From Planosporangium flavigriseum (lineage in GTDB: Bacteria > Actinomycetota > Actinomycetes > Mycobacteriales > Micromonosporaceae): a stretch of DNA of 46,318 bases. Position 1 is the stretch's first letter; the number at the start of each line of letters is the position of its first letter. The notes beneath the pieces were generated by a model. It had not been told where the DNA came from. It did no database searches and saw nothing but the letters and a program-made list of their open reading frames with translations. This document shows positions 7,898-15,914 of the stretch, piece by piece. The stretch covers positions 1 through 46,318 of the forward strand of contig NZ_JAATVW010000028.1 in assembly GCF_011947225.1 (NCBI RefSeq), given 5' to 3'. The translations under genes and the position numbers were made by a program.

Positions 7898-8800
7898 GTG
7901 AGCGCTGCGATGCAACAGGCGACGGTGCCAGCGGGACGAGCCCGTCCCGGCAAGACGTGGAGTGCTCAGCTGTCCCGGCGTACGGCCGTCCTGATGGTCG
8001 CCCCGCTGGTGCTGGCAGTCCTCCTCCTCGTCGTGTACCCGATCTTCAAGCTGCTGTACGACTCCCTGACCCAAGGGGACGGGCCGGGGAACTACGTGGA
8101 GGCCGTGTCGTCGAAGGCGATCCGGCGCGCGTTCGTGCTGACCCTGTTGAACTCGGCTGCAGTCACCGTGCTGTCGCTCGGGCTCGGCGCGGTTCTCGCG
8201 TGGACGCTGCGCCTGGCCCGCCGGCGGCTGGTGACGGCCCTGGTCTGGGCCGTCGTCCTGCTGCCGTTCTGGATGGGCGTCGTCGTCAAGAACTACGCCT
8301 TCGCGCTGCTGCTGGCGCGCGACGGTCTGGTGAACACCGCGCTGAGGGCGCTCGGCATCGTCGACGAGCCGGTCCAGTTGCTGTACACGCCCTGGGCCGT
8401 CATCGCCGGCATGACGTACACCATGATCCCGTACGCGGTGCTGGCGCTGTACCCGAGCATGAGCGCCGTCGACCTGGAGTTGCTCAACGCGTCGCAGGGC
8501 CTCGGCGCCTCGCGCAGCAGGGCCTTCCGGTCGGTGCTCCTGCCGCTGGTCCTGCCCGGCGTCATCGCGGCGACGGCGATCGTGTTCGCGATCTCGATCG
8601 GGTTCTACGTGACCCCGGTGCTCCTCGGCGGCGCGCAGACCCCCTTCATCGCCACCGTCGTCGGGGACGACATCTTCACGTTCTTCAACTATCCGCGGGC
8701 CGCGGCGGCATCGGTCCTCCTGTTGGCGATCGCGCTCGCAGCCATCGGTACCGCGGCGAAGGCCGTCGGTTTCAAGTCGCTTCGGGGAGGGCTCGGGTGA
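7898..8800 (+). CDS. ABC importer permease (PotB-like)
   Basis: An inner-membrane permease of 300 residues with about six hydrophobic segments. The first helix is near residues 28-50. The EAA cytoplasmic-loop motif, which docks on the ATPase, lies around NASQGLGASRSRAFRSVLLPLVLPG. The start is GTG 7898 after GAGGAGGAG. The stop overlaps the GTG of the next permease, so the two are translationally coupled. It pairs with the PotC-like protein to form the transmembrane channel. Confidence 0.9.
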   Translation: MSAAMQQATVPAGRARPGKTWSAQLSRRTAVLMVAPLVLAVLLLVVYPIFKLLYDSLTQGDGPGNYVEAVSSKAIRRAFVLTLLNSAAVTVLSLGLGAVLAWTLRLARRRLVTALVWAVVLLPFWMGVVVKNYAFALLLARDGLVNTALRALGIVDEPVQLLYTPWAVIAGMTYTMIPYAVLALYPSMSAVDLELLNASQGLGASRSRAFRSVLLPLVLPGVIAATAIVFAISIGFYVTPVLLGGAQTPFIATVVGDDIFTFFNYPRAAAASVLLLAIALAAIGTAAKAVGFKSLRGGLG

Positions 8801-9600
8801 CCACCAGATCCGGCAAGGTTGGCGACCGGCTGTTCTCGTTGGCCGGGCGCGTGGGCGCGGTGGTGGCCTTCACGTTCATGGCGGCGCCCGCCCTGTTCAT
8901 CGTGGTGCTGTCGTTCTCCAACGACAAGTTCATCGGCTTCCCGCCGAAGACCTGGGGGCTGGACCGGTACACGTCGGTGTTCACGTCCGGGACCTGGCTG
9001 GACCCGATCTCGCTGTCGCTCCAGGTGGCCGCGCTGGCCGCGCTCCTCGCGCTGGTGCTGGTCGTGCCGGCGGTCCTCGGCATGAAGCGGGGCATGCTCC
9101 CGGGGGCGGGCCTCATCGAGGCGACGGCGATCGCGCCGATGCTCTTCCCGATCGCCGCCTACGCCGTCGCGATGTACGCCGTGTTCGCCGAAGCGGGTCT
9201 GATCGGAACGTTCCACGGGATCGTGCTGTCGCATGCGATCCACGCCGTGCCGCTCGTGGTCATCGTCTTGAGCACCGCCCTGGACCGGGTACGACCCGAG
9301 CTCGAGCTGGCGGCCATGACGATGGGCGCGAGCCGGGCCCGTGCCTGGGTCGGAATCACGCTTCGTCTCCTCACGCCGGCGGTGCTCGGCGGGGCGACGC
9401 TCGCGTTCGTGAGCAGCTTCGACGAAGCCGTGTTCATCACGTTCCTCGGCGGACCGGGGCTCGTGACCCTACCCAAGATGATTTTCGACTCGGTCCAGTA
9501 CGGCGTCGACCCCAGCATCACCGCGATCGCGACGATCCTCATGGTCGTCACCGCCGGTCTGATGCTGGGCGCCACTCAACTGCGGAAGGATGTCCGATGA
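8797..9600 (+). CDS. ABC importer permease (PotC-like)
   Basis: The second permease subunit, 267 residues. It starts at GTG 8797, which overlaps the preceding TGA in GTGA; an open frame extends further upstream but lies inside the PotB-like gene. Hydrophobic segments appear at about 20-45, 70-90, 105-130, 145-165, 195-215 and 235-260. The EAA-type loop is MTMGASRARAWVGITLRLLTP. The typical LSFSNDKFIGFP periplasmic start of PotC-like proteins is visible. The stop overlaps the ATPase start as ATGA. Confidence 0.9.
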   Translation: MTTRSGKVGDRLFSLAGRVGAVVAFTFMAAPALFIVVLSFSNDKFIGFPPKTWGLDRYTSVFTSGTWLDPISLSLQVAALAALLALVLVVPAVLGMKRGMLPGAGLIEATAIAPMLFPIAAYAVAMYAVFAEAGLIGTFHGIVLSHAIHAVPLVVIVLSTALDRVRPELELAAMTMGASRARAWVGITLRLLTPAVLGGATLAFVSSFDEAVFITFLGGPGLVTLPKMIFDSVQYGVDPSITAIATILMVVTAGLMLGATQLRKDVR

Positions 9601-10706
9601 CCACCGTGGCCGGCGTTGAGCGCGGTACCCAGCCCACCCCGGACGGCGCGAGATCCGTCGCGCTGCACGTTCGCTCCATCCGCAAGTCCTTCGCCAACCA
9701 GGAGGTGCTGCGGGGCATCGACCTGGACGTGCACGAGGGCGAGTTCCTGACGCTGCTCGGCCCGAGCGGATCGGGAAAGACGACGCTGCTGCGCATCATC
9801 GCGGGCTTCGAGAGCCACGACAGCGGTGAGATGCGGTTGCAGGGAAACGACATCTCCCGGCTCAGCCCCGCCCAGCGGGACCTGGGCATGGTGTTCCAGC
9901 AGTACGCGCTCTTCCCGCACATGACGGTCGCCGACAACGTCGCGTACGGGCTCAAGATGCGCCGGTGGGACAGCGCGAAGCTGCGCGCGCGGGTGGAGCA
10001 GATGCTCGAGATGGTCGGCCTGCCGCACCTGGCCGACCGCAAGCCCAGGCAGCTGTCCGGCGGGCAGCAGCAGCGGGTCGCGCTGGCGCGCGCGTTGGCG
10101 TACGAGCCCAAGCTTCTGCTGATGGACGAGCCGCTCGGTGCGCTGGACAAGAACCTGCGGCTGCAGATGGAGGAGGAGCTGCGGCGCGTCCACCGGCAGC
10201 TGGGGACGACCGTCATCTACGTGACCCACGACCAGGAGGAGGCGCTCGCCCTCTCCGACCGGATCGCCGTCATGCAGGAAGGCCGGTTTGCCGGCCTGGA
10301 CACGCCCACCGCTCTCTACCAGCGGCCCCCGTCGACCTTCGTCGCGCGGTTCTTCTCCAACGCCAACCTCATTCCGGCCACGGCGTCGAGTGACCCCGGA
10401 TCGGAGGGCGCCGTCGTCGAGGTGGGCGACTGCCGGTTCCCTGCCGCAACCGACCTGCGCGGCGACGTCATGCTCGCGGTCCGACCCCGCAGCCTCCGTC
10501 CGGAGACTGTCGCGGACGGGCTCACGATTCACGGCACGGTCATCGACTCCCTGCTGATGGGCGACGACCGCCAGGTGCGGCTCGAGGCCGCGGGTGTCGG
10601 ACCGGTCGTCGCCCGGATCAGCGCCGCGCAGCCGGGCGAGTTCGAGCCCGGCGCCACGGTCACGCTGTCCGCCGCGTCGCATGACATCACCGTGCTGGCG
10701 CCGTAG
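9597..10706 (+). CDS. ABC importer ATPase (PotA-like)
   Basis: A cytoplasmic ATPase of 369 residues that powers the importer. Walker A GPSGSGKT lies near residue 55, a Q-loop at VFQQYALFPHM, signature LSGGQQQRVALARAL, Walker B LLLMDEP and the switch His in YVTHDQEEA. The C-terminal third (about 270-369) is a TOBE-type beta domain typical of PotA/MalK-like importers. ATG 9597 overlaps the previous stop by 4 nt. A 48-nt gap with GGGGAGAGG leads to the monooxygenase gene. Confidence 0.93.
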   Translation: MTTVAGVERGTQPTPDGARSVALHVRSIRKSFANQEVLRGIDLDVHEGEFLTLLGPSGSGKTTLLRIIAGFESHDSGEMRLQGNDISRLSPAQRDLGMVFQQYALFPHMTVADNVAYGLKMRRWDSAKLRARVEQMLEMVGLPHLADRKPRQLSGGQQQRVALARALAYEPKLLLMDEPLGALDKNLRLQMEEELRRVHRQLGTTVIYVTHDQEEALALSDRIAVMQEGRFAGLDTPTALYQRPPSTFVARFFSNANLIPATASSDPGSEGAVVEVGDCRFPAATDLRGDVMLAVRPRSLRPETVADGLTIHGTVIDSLLMGDDRQVRLEAAGVGPVVARISAAQPGEFEPGATVTLSAASHDITVLAP

Positions 10707-10754
10707 CGCACCGCCGTCACCCCTGCCACATATTTCGTTCCGGGGAGAGGATCC

Positions 10755-11906
10755 ATGGCCGACAAGAGAACCGTTGCCATCGCCGGGGGCGGCATCGCCG
10801 GATTCGCGGCTGCCGCCGCGCTGGCGCGCCACGGCTTCGACGTGAGGGTTTACGAGCAGTCCGAGGAGCCGCGTGAGTTCGGCGCCGGCATCTACCTGAA
10901 GGAGAACAGCCTCCAGGTCCTCGACCGGTTGGGTATCTCCGACCAGTTGGCGGCGAAGGGACAGCGCCTGAACGCGGTCCGGGTCGTCGACGAGGCCGGC
11001 AAGATGATCATCAACCGTACGCTCGAGGACGAGCGCCTCATCGTCACCCTGCGGGCCGACCTGCACACCGCGCTGCGCGACGCAGCCCTCGACGCCGGGG
11101 CCGAGCTCATCACCCGTCGACGGGTGGCCGGCGCCTCGCCCGAGGGCGTGCTGCACTTCGAGGGCGGCGACGAGGTCAAGGCCGACCTGGTGATCGGCGC
11201 GGACGGCCTGCACTCGCGGGTACGCGACCTGCTCGGCCTCGCCCGGATCAACGCGCGCCTCGGCGACGGCGCGACCCGCGTGCTCATCCCCCGCGAGGAG
11301 GAGCCGTACAGCACGGAGTACTGGTCGGGACAGCACCGGGTGGGCGTCGCGCCGTGCAGCCCCGACTGGACGTACTCGTTCATCATCGGTCCCGAGCGGG
11401 AGGATCGCGTCCGCCGGCTGCCGCTGGACCGGGCGTACTGGACCAAGCAGTTCCCGCACCTGGAGCACGTCTTCGCCCGGGTCTCCGACGAGACCGGCAT
11501 TCACCACGCGCACGCGTTCGTCTACTGCGACACCTGGGTCGCCGGGCGGGTCGCCATCATCGGTGACGCCGCGCACGCGCAGCCGCCGAACTTCGGGCAG
11601 GGCGCCGGCCTGGCGATCACGGCGGCGTGGACGATGGCCGAGACCCTCGCGGACGCCCGGGACATCGGCCGGGGACTGGTCCGCTGGGAGCGGCAGGAGA
11701 AGCCGCGCGTCGACATGGTCCAGCGCCTGACCACCGCGTACGACGTCGCCGGCTACAAGTGGCCGCCGGCCTTCGCGGGCCTGCGCTCGAAGGTGTTCGA
11801 GACGCTCGCGACCACCCCGTTCACCGCCAGCCGCTGGACGTACTACTGGCGGGGCGGGATCGACGCGCCGGACGGGCTGGACGAGCTCGAGGGCACCGCC
11901 CGGTGA
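10755..11906 (+). CDS. FAD-dependent aromatic-type monooxygenase (salicylate/hydroxynicotinate hydroxylase family)
   Basis: A flavoprotein hydroxylase of 383 residues that uses NAD(P)H and O2. The N-terminal dinucleotide motif is GGGIAGFAAA at about 11-20. The DG motif is GADGLHSRVRDLLG near 150-163. The second FAD motif, GDAAHAQPPNFGQGAG, lies near 272-287. Overall length and motifs fit the class A hydroxylases acting on salicylate, 6-hydroxynicotinate or related rings. It lies in the same direction as an amine-type importer and overlaps the amidohydrolase gene by GTGA. An N-heterocyclic or amino-aromatic substrate is therefore attractive but not shown. Confidence 0.86.
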   Translation: MADKRTVAIAGGGIAGFAAAAALARHGFDVRVYEQSEEPREFGAGIYLKENSLQVLDRLGISDQLAAKGQRLNAVRVVDEAGKMIINRTLEDERLIVTLRADLHTALRDAALDAGAELITRRRVAGASPEGVLHFEGGDEVKADLVIGADGLHSRVRDLLGLARINARLGDGATRVLIPREEEPYSTEYWSGQHRVGVAPCSPDWTYSFIIGPEREDRVRRLPLDRAYWTKQFPHLEHVFARVSDETGIHHAHAFVYCDTWVAGRVAIIGDAAHAQPPNFGQGAGLAITAAWTMAETLADARDIGRGLVRWERQEKPRVDMVQRLTTAYDVAGYKWPPAFAGLRSKVFETLATTPFTASRWTYYWRGGIDAPDGLDELEGTAR

Positions 11907-13522
11907 CCGTCTCGGTACGCAGCCGGGGCGCCGACCTGATCCTGTCCGGCGGCCGGATCGTGACCATGGACGACGCCCGCCGGGTGGTGAGCGCGCTGGC
12001 GGTCAAGGACGGGCGGGTCCTGCTCGCCGGGTCGGAGCCCGAGGTCCGTGCGGCGGCGCACGAGGGCGCCCGAGTGGTGGACCTGGCCGGCCGGACCGTC
12101 GTACCCGGAATGATCGACGCTCACACCCATGTCGAGCTCACCGCGTACGCACGGCACTTCTTCTCGGACGCCCGTGGACTGACCGTGCCGCAGCTTCTCG
12201 ATCGTGTCGCGGAACTCGTGGCCCAACGACCGGACGGGGTCTGGATCGTCCTGCAGGGCACCTTCGGCCAGGCCCTCCCGACGCGGCAGCAGCTCGACGC
12301 GGTCGCGCCGCACCACCCGGTGTCGTTTCGCTGGTCCATGCACAAGCAGCAGGTGAACACCGCGGCCCTGAAGGCGAGCGGGATCACCCGCAGGACGGTC
12401 GCGCCGCCCGGGGTCAGGATCCATCGCGCGGCCGACGGCGAGCCCACCGGTCTCATCGAGGAGGGCTGGGACCTCCTCGGCTGGCGTCATCCGTCGCCCG
12501 ACGTGCTCAGCTCGGTCCTGCAGGAGACGCTGCGGGAGCTGTTCCTGACCAACGGCGTCACGACGGTCAACGAGGTCGTCGCCAGCGCGGCGGGTGCCCG
12601 CGTCTACCAGGACCTCGCCGCCACCCGGACGATCCCGCGGATGGGACTGGCGCTCACCGCGGCCCCCGGCCATCAACCCCTCGTCGACGCCGACCAGTTC
12701 TCGAGCCTCGGGTTGCGCACCGGCTTCGGGGACGAGCGCTGCCGGCTACAGGCGGTCAAAATCTTCCTCGACGGCGGCCGGGACGGGGCTCTCCGCTCCA
12801 GCGATCTCGCCGCTCCAGCCGCAGCGTGGGGGCTGCTGACGCGGACACCCCAGCGGCTCGTGCAGGAACTCGCGGCGGCCGCCGACGCCCGCATGCAGGT
12901 GTGGGTGCATGCGATCGGGGACCTGGCGCAGGAGTGCGCGGTCACGGCCGTCGAGCAGATCGCCCTGATACACCCCGGGCTCGACCACCGGGCGCGCATC
13001 GAGCACTTCGCCAACGAGATGTACGAGATGAGCCGGCTGCAGCGCCTCGTCGACGCGGGCGGCCTCGCGGTACCGAACCCCGGCTTCGTCTTCGCGGAGC
13101 CGGACGACCCGGCCGGCCGCATCCCGCCGGGCGTCACCAAGTACGGGCTGCGCACGCTCAAACGCATGTCCGGCTTCGTGCCCGGCAACTCCGACACCGC
13201 GGGCGCTCAGCCCTTCACGTGCAACCCGTGGTTCGTCATGCAGTGCATGGTGCTGCAGGAGAACCGCAACGGTCTGGTCATCTCGCCCGACGAGACCGTC
13301 TCGGTCGACGACGCCCTCGCCTCCTTCACCCGCGACGCGGCGTACGCCACGTTCCGGGAGGACGAGATCGGGACGCTGGAGGCGGGCAAGCTCGCGGACC
13401 TCGCGGTCATCGACAGCGACCCGTTCACGATCGATCCGCGCAAGCTGCACACGATCGGGACGGTGGCGACCGTCATCGGGGGCGAGGTCGTGTACGGGGA
13501 GCTTCCGGAGGTACAGGAATGA
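11903..13522 (+). CDS. Amidohydrolase family 3 (YtcJ-like) metal-dependent hydrolase
   Basis: A 539-residue amidohydrolase-superfamily enzyme cleaving an amide, imide or cyclic C-N bond. The N-terminal beta-sandwich (ILSGGRIVTMD) is followed by the metal-binding DAHTHVE motif near 72-78. VKIFLDGGRDG near the middle is the family 3 hallmark, and VHAIGD supplies a metal His. The C-terminal sandwich contains GTLEAGKLADLAVID. The GTG 11903 start overlaps the preceding stop; the open frame continues upstream only as out-of-frame sequence inside the monooxygenase gene. Adjacent to the monooxygenase and 2-hydroxyacid dehydrogenase, it probably acts on an oxidised intermediate of the same pathway. 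Confidence 0.87.
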   Translation: MTVSVRSRGADLILSGGRIVTMDDARRVVSALAVKDGRVLLAGSEPEVRAAAHEGARVVDLAGRTVVPGMIDAHTHVELTAYARHFFSDARGLTVPQLLDRVAELVAQRPDGVWIVLQGTFGQALPTRQQLDAVAPHHPVSFRWSMHKQQVNTAALKASGITRRTVAPPGVRIHRAADGEPTGLIEEGWDLLGWRHPSPDVLSSVLQETLRELFLTNGVTTVNEVVASAAGARVYQDLAATRTIPRMGLALTAAPGHQPLVDADQFSSLGLRTGFGDERCRLQAVKIFLDGGRDGALRSSDLAAPAAAWGLLTRTPQRLVQELAAAADARMQVWVHAIGDLAQECAVTAVEQIALIHPGLDHRARIEHFANEMYEMSRLQRLVDAGGLAVPNPGFVFAEPDDPAGRIPPGVTKYGLRTLKRMSGFVPGNSDTAGAQPFTCNPWFVMQCMVLQENRNGLVISPDETVSVDDALASFTRDAAYATFREDEIGTLEAGKLADLAVIDSDPFTIDPRKLHTIGTVATVIGGEVVYGELPEVQE

Positions 13523-14493
13523 ACGTTCCGCAGGTCCTGGCGGTCGGCGGCGGATCGGTGGTGCCGATCCCACCGCTCGACGCCGTCGCTGAACTCGCGA
13601 AGGTCACGGTGGTGGACTCGGCGAACGACCACTGGCCGGCACTGCCGGACGCCGAGGTCGCGTTCGTGTGGAACTTCCAGTGGGCCGCCCCGGGGCGGCT
13701 GCTCACGGCGGCGCCCGGGCTGCGCTGGATCCACGTCGCCGCGGTCGGCGTGGACCGCGTGCTCAGCCCGGAGATCGTGGCCAGCGACGTCCTGGTGACG
13801 AACTCCCGGGGAGTGTTCGACCGGTCCATCGCCGAGTACGTCGCCGGCCTGCTGCTCGCGCACACCAAGGAGTTCCGGCTCACGTACGACCTGCAGCGGC
13901 AGCGCGTGTGGCGCAACCGGGTCACCCGGACGCTCGCGGGCCAGACCGTCGCGGTGGTCGGTACCGGGTCGATCGGGCGCACCATCGCCCGCATGCTCAA
14001 GGCGCTGGAGATGCGGGTGGTGCTGGTGGGGACCAGGCGCCGCCTCGACCCGGAGTTCGGGGAGATCCGCGTGGCGGCGGAGCTCGCCGCGGTCGCCCGG
14101 GACTGTGACGCCCTGGTCCTGGCGGCGCCGGCCACCGAGCGGAACCGAGGGATGGTCGACCGCACGGTGCTCGACGCGCTCGGCAGCGACGGCTACCTGG
14201 TGAACATCGGTCGCGGATCGCTCGTCGTCGAGGACGATCTCGTGGAAGCGCTCGCCTCCGGGAGCCTCGGCGGGGCCGCGCTGGACGTCTTCGCCACGGA
14301 GCCGCTCCCGCCGGAGTCACCGCTGTGGCGCCTGCCGAACGTCGTCGTGTCACCGCACATGTCAGCTGACACGGAGGGTTTCGCCCAGGATCTCGTCGCC
14401 GTCTTCCTGCGCAACCTGCACCGGTGGATCAAGGGCGAGCCGCTCGACAACGTCCTGGACAAGAAGCTCGGCTACGTCCCCAGTACCGCTTGA
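13519..14493 (+). CDS. D-isomer-specific 2-hydroxyacid dehydrogenase
   Basis: An NAD(P)H-dependent enzyme of 324 residues interconverting a 2-keto acid and a D-2-hydroxy acid. The nucleotide-binding motif is VGTGSIGRTIA near 155-165. The catalytic triad is Arg232 in NIGRGSLV, Glu261 in FATEPLP and His280 in SPHMS. The GAALDVFATEPLP signature is clear. It starts with ATGA overlap on the amidohydrolase stop, so it is the last gene of the coupled set. The preferred keto acid cannot be read from the sequence. Confidence 0.9.
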   Translation: MNVPQVLAVGGGSVVPIPPLDAVAELAKVTVVDSANDHWPALPDAEVAFVWNFQWAAPGRLLTAAPGLRWIHVAAVGVDRVLSPEIVASDVLVTNSRGVFDRSIAEYVAGLLLAHTKEFRLTYDLQRQRVWRNRVTRTLAGQTVAVVGTGSIGRTIARMLKALEMRVVLVGTRRRLDPEFGEIRVAAELAAVARDCDALVLAAPATERNRGMVDRTVLDALGSDGYLVNIGRGSLVVEDDLVEALASGSLGGAALDVFATEPLPPESPLWRLPNVVVSPHMSADTEGFAQDLVAVFLRNLHRWIKGEPLDNVLDKKLGYVPSTA

Positions 14494-14554
14494 CGCGCCT
14501 GGCCTCCGATCGGAATGGTGTCGGTAGCTTTTCGCGTACCGAAGGGGGCCGCAC

Positions 14555-15376
14555 ATGGGTGAGCAGGTCGGTGACTGGTGGAAGCTCGACGGGCACGCCG
14601 GCGAGCTGCGGGTACGGGTGTGGCCGAGTGCGCGGCCGAAGCGCCTGGTGCTGATCTGCCACGGGTACGGCGAGCACATCGGCCGGTACGAGCACGTGGC
14701 GGCGGCGCTGGTCGAGGGCGGTGCGACGGTCTGTGGACCCGACCACGTCGGCCACGGGCGTTCGGCCGGGGAGCGGGTGGTCATCGCCGACTACGAGGCG
14801 GTCGTCGACGATGTGCGCCTGGCGGCGGAGCGGGTCCGGGTGGAGCATCCCGACCTGCCCCTCGTGGTGATCGGGCATTCGATGGGTGGCACGATCGCCA
14901 CCCGGTACGCCCAGCGGCACCGGCCCGACCTCGCCGGGCTGGTGCTGTCCGGCCCGGTCCTCGGGCGGTTCGAGACCATCGAGCAGCTTCTCGCGCTGCC
15001 GGAGATCCCGGACATCCCGATCGACATCGACACCCTCTCGCGCGACCCGGAAGTCGGCGCCGCGTACGCCGCCGACGAGCTGGTCTGGCACGGCCCGTTC
15101 CGCCGGCCGACGCTGCTGGCCTGGCAGCGGGTGCTCGACGACATCGCCGCCGGCCCGGCGCTGGGCGACCTGCCGGTGCTGTGGGTCCACGGCGAGGACG
15201 ACCCGCTCGTTCCGCTGGCCGGTACCCGCGCCGGGATCGCGGGCCTGGGCGCCAGCCGCCTGGTCGAGCGGACCTATCCCGGTGCCCGGCATGAGCTCTT
15301 CAACGAGATCAACGCCGACGAGGTGCTGGCCGAGGTGACCGCCTTCGTCGAGCGGGTCACCCCGGCGGCCTCTTAG
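14555..15376 (+). CDS. Alpha/beta hydrolase, monoacylglycerol lipase-like (serine aminopeptidase S33 family)
   Basis: A 273-residue hydrolase, probably acting on monoacylglycerols or other lipid esters. It has the early HGYGEHIGRY segment of monoacylglycerol lipases (oxyanion region), the nucleophile Ser109 in GHSMGG, the acid Asp in GEDDPLVP and the catalytic His in ARHELFNE. No signal peptide or anchor is seen, so a cytoplasmic location is likely. It has its own 61-bp upstream region and AAGGGGG before the ATG. The stop overlaps the convergent VOC gene by 4 nt. Confidence 0.88.
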   Translation: MGEQVGDWWKLDGHAGELRVRVWPSARPKRLVLICHGYGEHIGRYEHVAAALVEGGATVCGPDHVGHGRSAGERVVIADYEAVVDDVRLAAERVRVEHPDLPLVVIGHSMGGTIATRYAQRHRPDLAGLVLSGPVLGRFETIEQLLALPEIPDIPIDIDTLSRDPEVGAAYAADELVWHGPFRRPTLLAWQRVLDDIAAGPALGDLPVLWVHGEDDPLVPLAGTRAGIAGLGASRLVERTYPGARHELFNEINADEVLAEVTAFVERVTPAAS

Positions 15377-15837
15377 TCGCCCGCGTACGCCTGCTGGAGC
15401 GCGGCGACGTCGAGCTTGCTCATCGTGAGCATCGCCTCGGTGGCCCGCTTCGCCTTCACCGGGTCCGGGCCGCCGATCAGGTCGGGGAGCACGGCGGGGA
15501 TGACCTGCCAGGACACGCCGTACCTGTCCTTGAGCCAGCCACACTGGCTCTCCCGGCCGCCCTGGCGCAGACGGTTCCAGTAGTAGTCGACCTCGTCCTG
15601 GTCGGCACAGAAGATCTGGAACGAGATGGATTCGTTGAACGTGAACTGCGGTCCGCCGTTCAGCGCGACGAACCGCTGGCCGTTGAGCTCGAACTCCACG
15701 GTGAGCACCGCCCCGCCGGCGGCGTTGTGACTGACGCTTCCGAGCTTCGAATTCTTGAAGATCGAGGTGTAGTGGTTCGCCGCCTCCTCGGCCTGCCCGT
15801 CGAACCACAGGCACGTGGTGAGTCCGTTGGTGGTCAT
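15373..15837 (-). CDS. VOC-superfamily protein, PhnB-like
   Basis: A 154-residue protein of the PhnB / so-called 3-demethylubiquinone methyltransferase-like glyoxalase fold. It has the opening CLWFDGQAEEAANHYTSIF, the central GPQFTFNESISFQIFC and the conserved CGWLKDRYGVSWQVIP. The function of these proteins is not settled; they bind small molecules or metals. I chose ATG 15837 because AGGAGGTG precedes it at good spacing. An ATG at 15879 would add 14 residues without a good ribosome site. It is convergent with the lipase-like gene. Confidence 0.88.
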   Translation of the reverse strand: MTTNGLTTCLWFDGQAEEAANHYTSIFKNSKLGSVSHNAAGGAVLTVEFELNGQRFVALNGGPQFTFNESISFQIFCADQDEVDYYWNRLRQGGRESQCGWLKDRYGVSWQVIPAVLPDLIGGPDPVKAKRATEAMLTMSKLDVAALQQAYAGD

Positions 15838-15914
15838 CGGCACCTCCTGGTCGGTAAACGTGTCCTCGGTACTGACCACTCTCGGGCCACAAACTCATCG
15901 GAAGCCGGAAGCGT

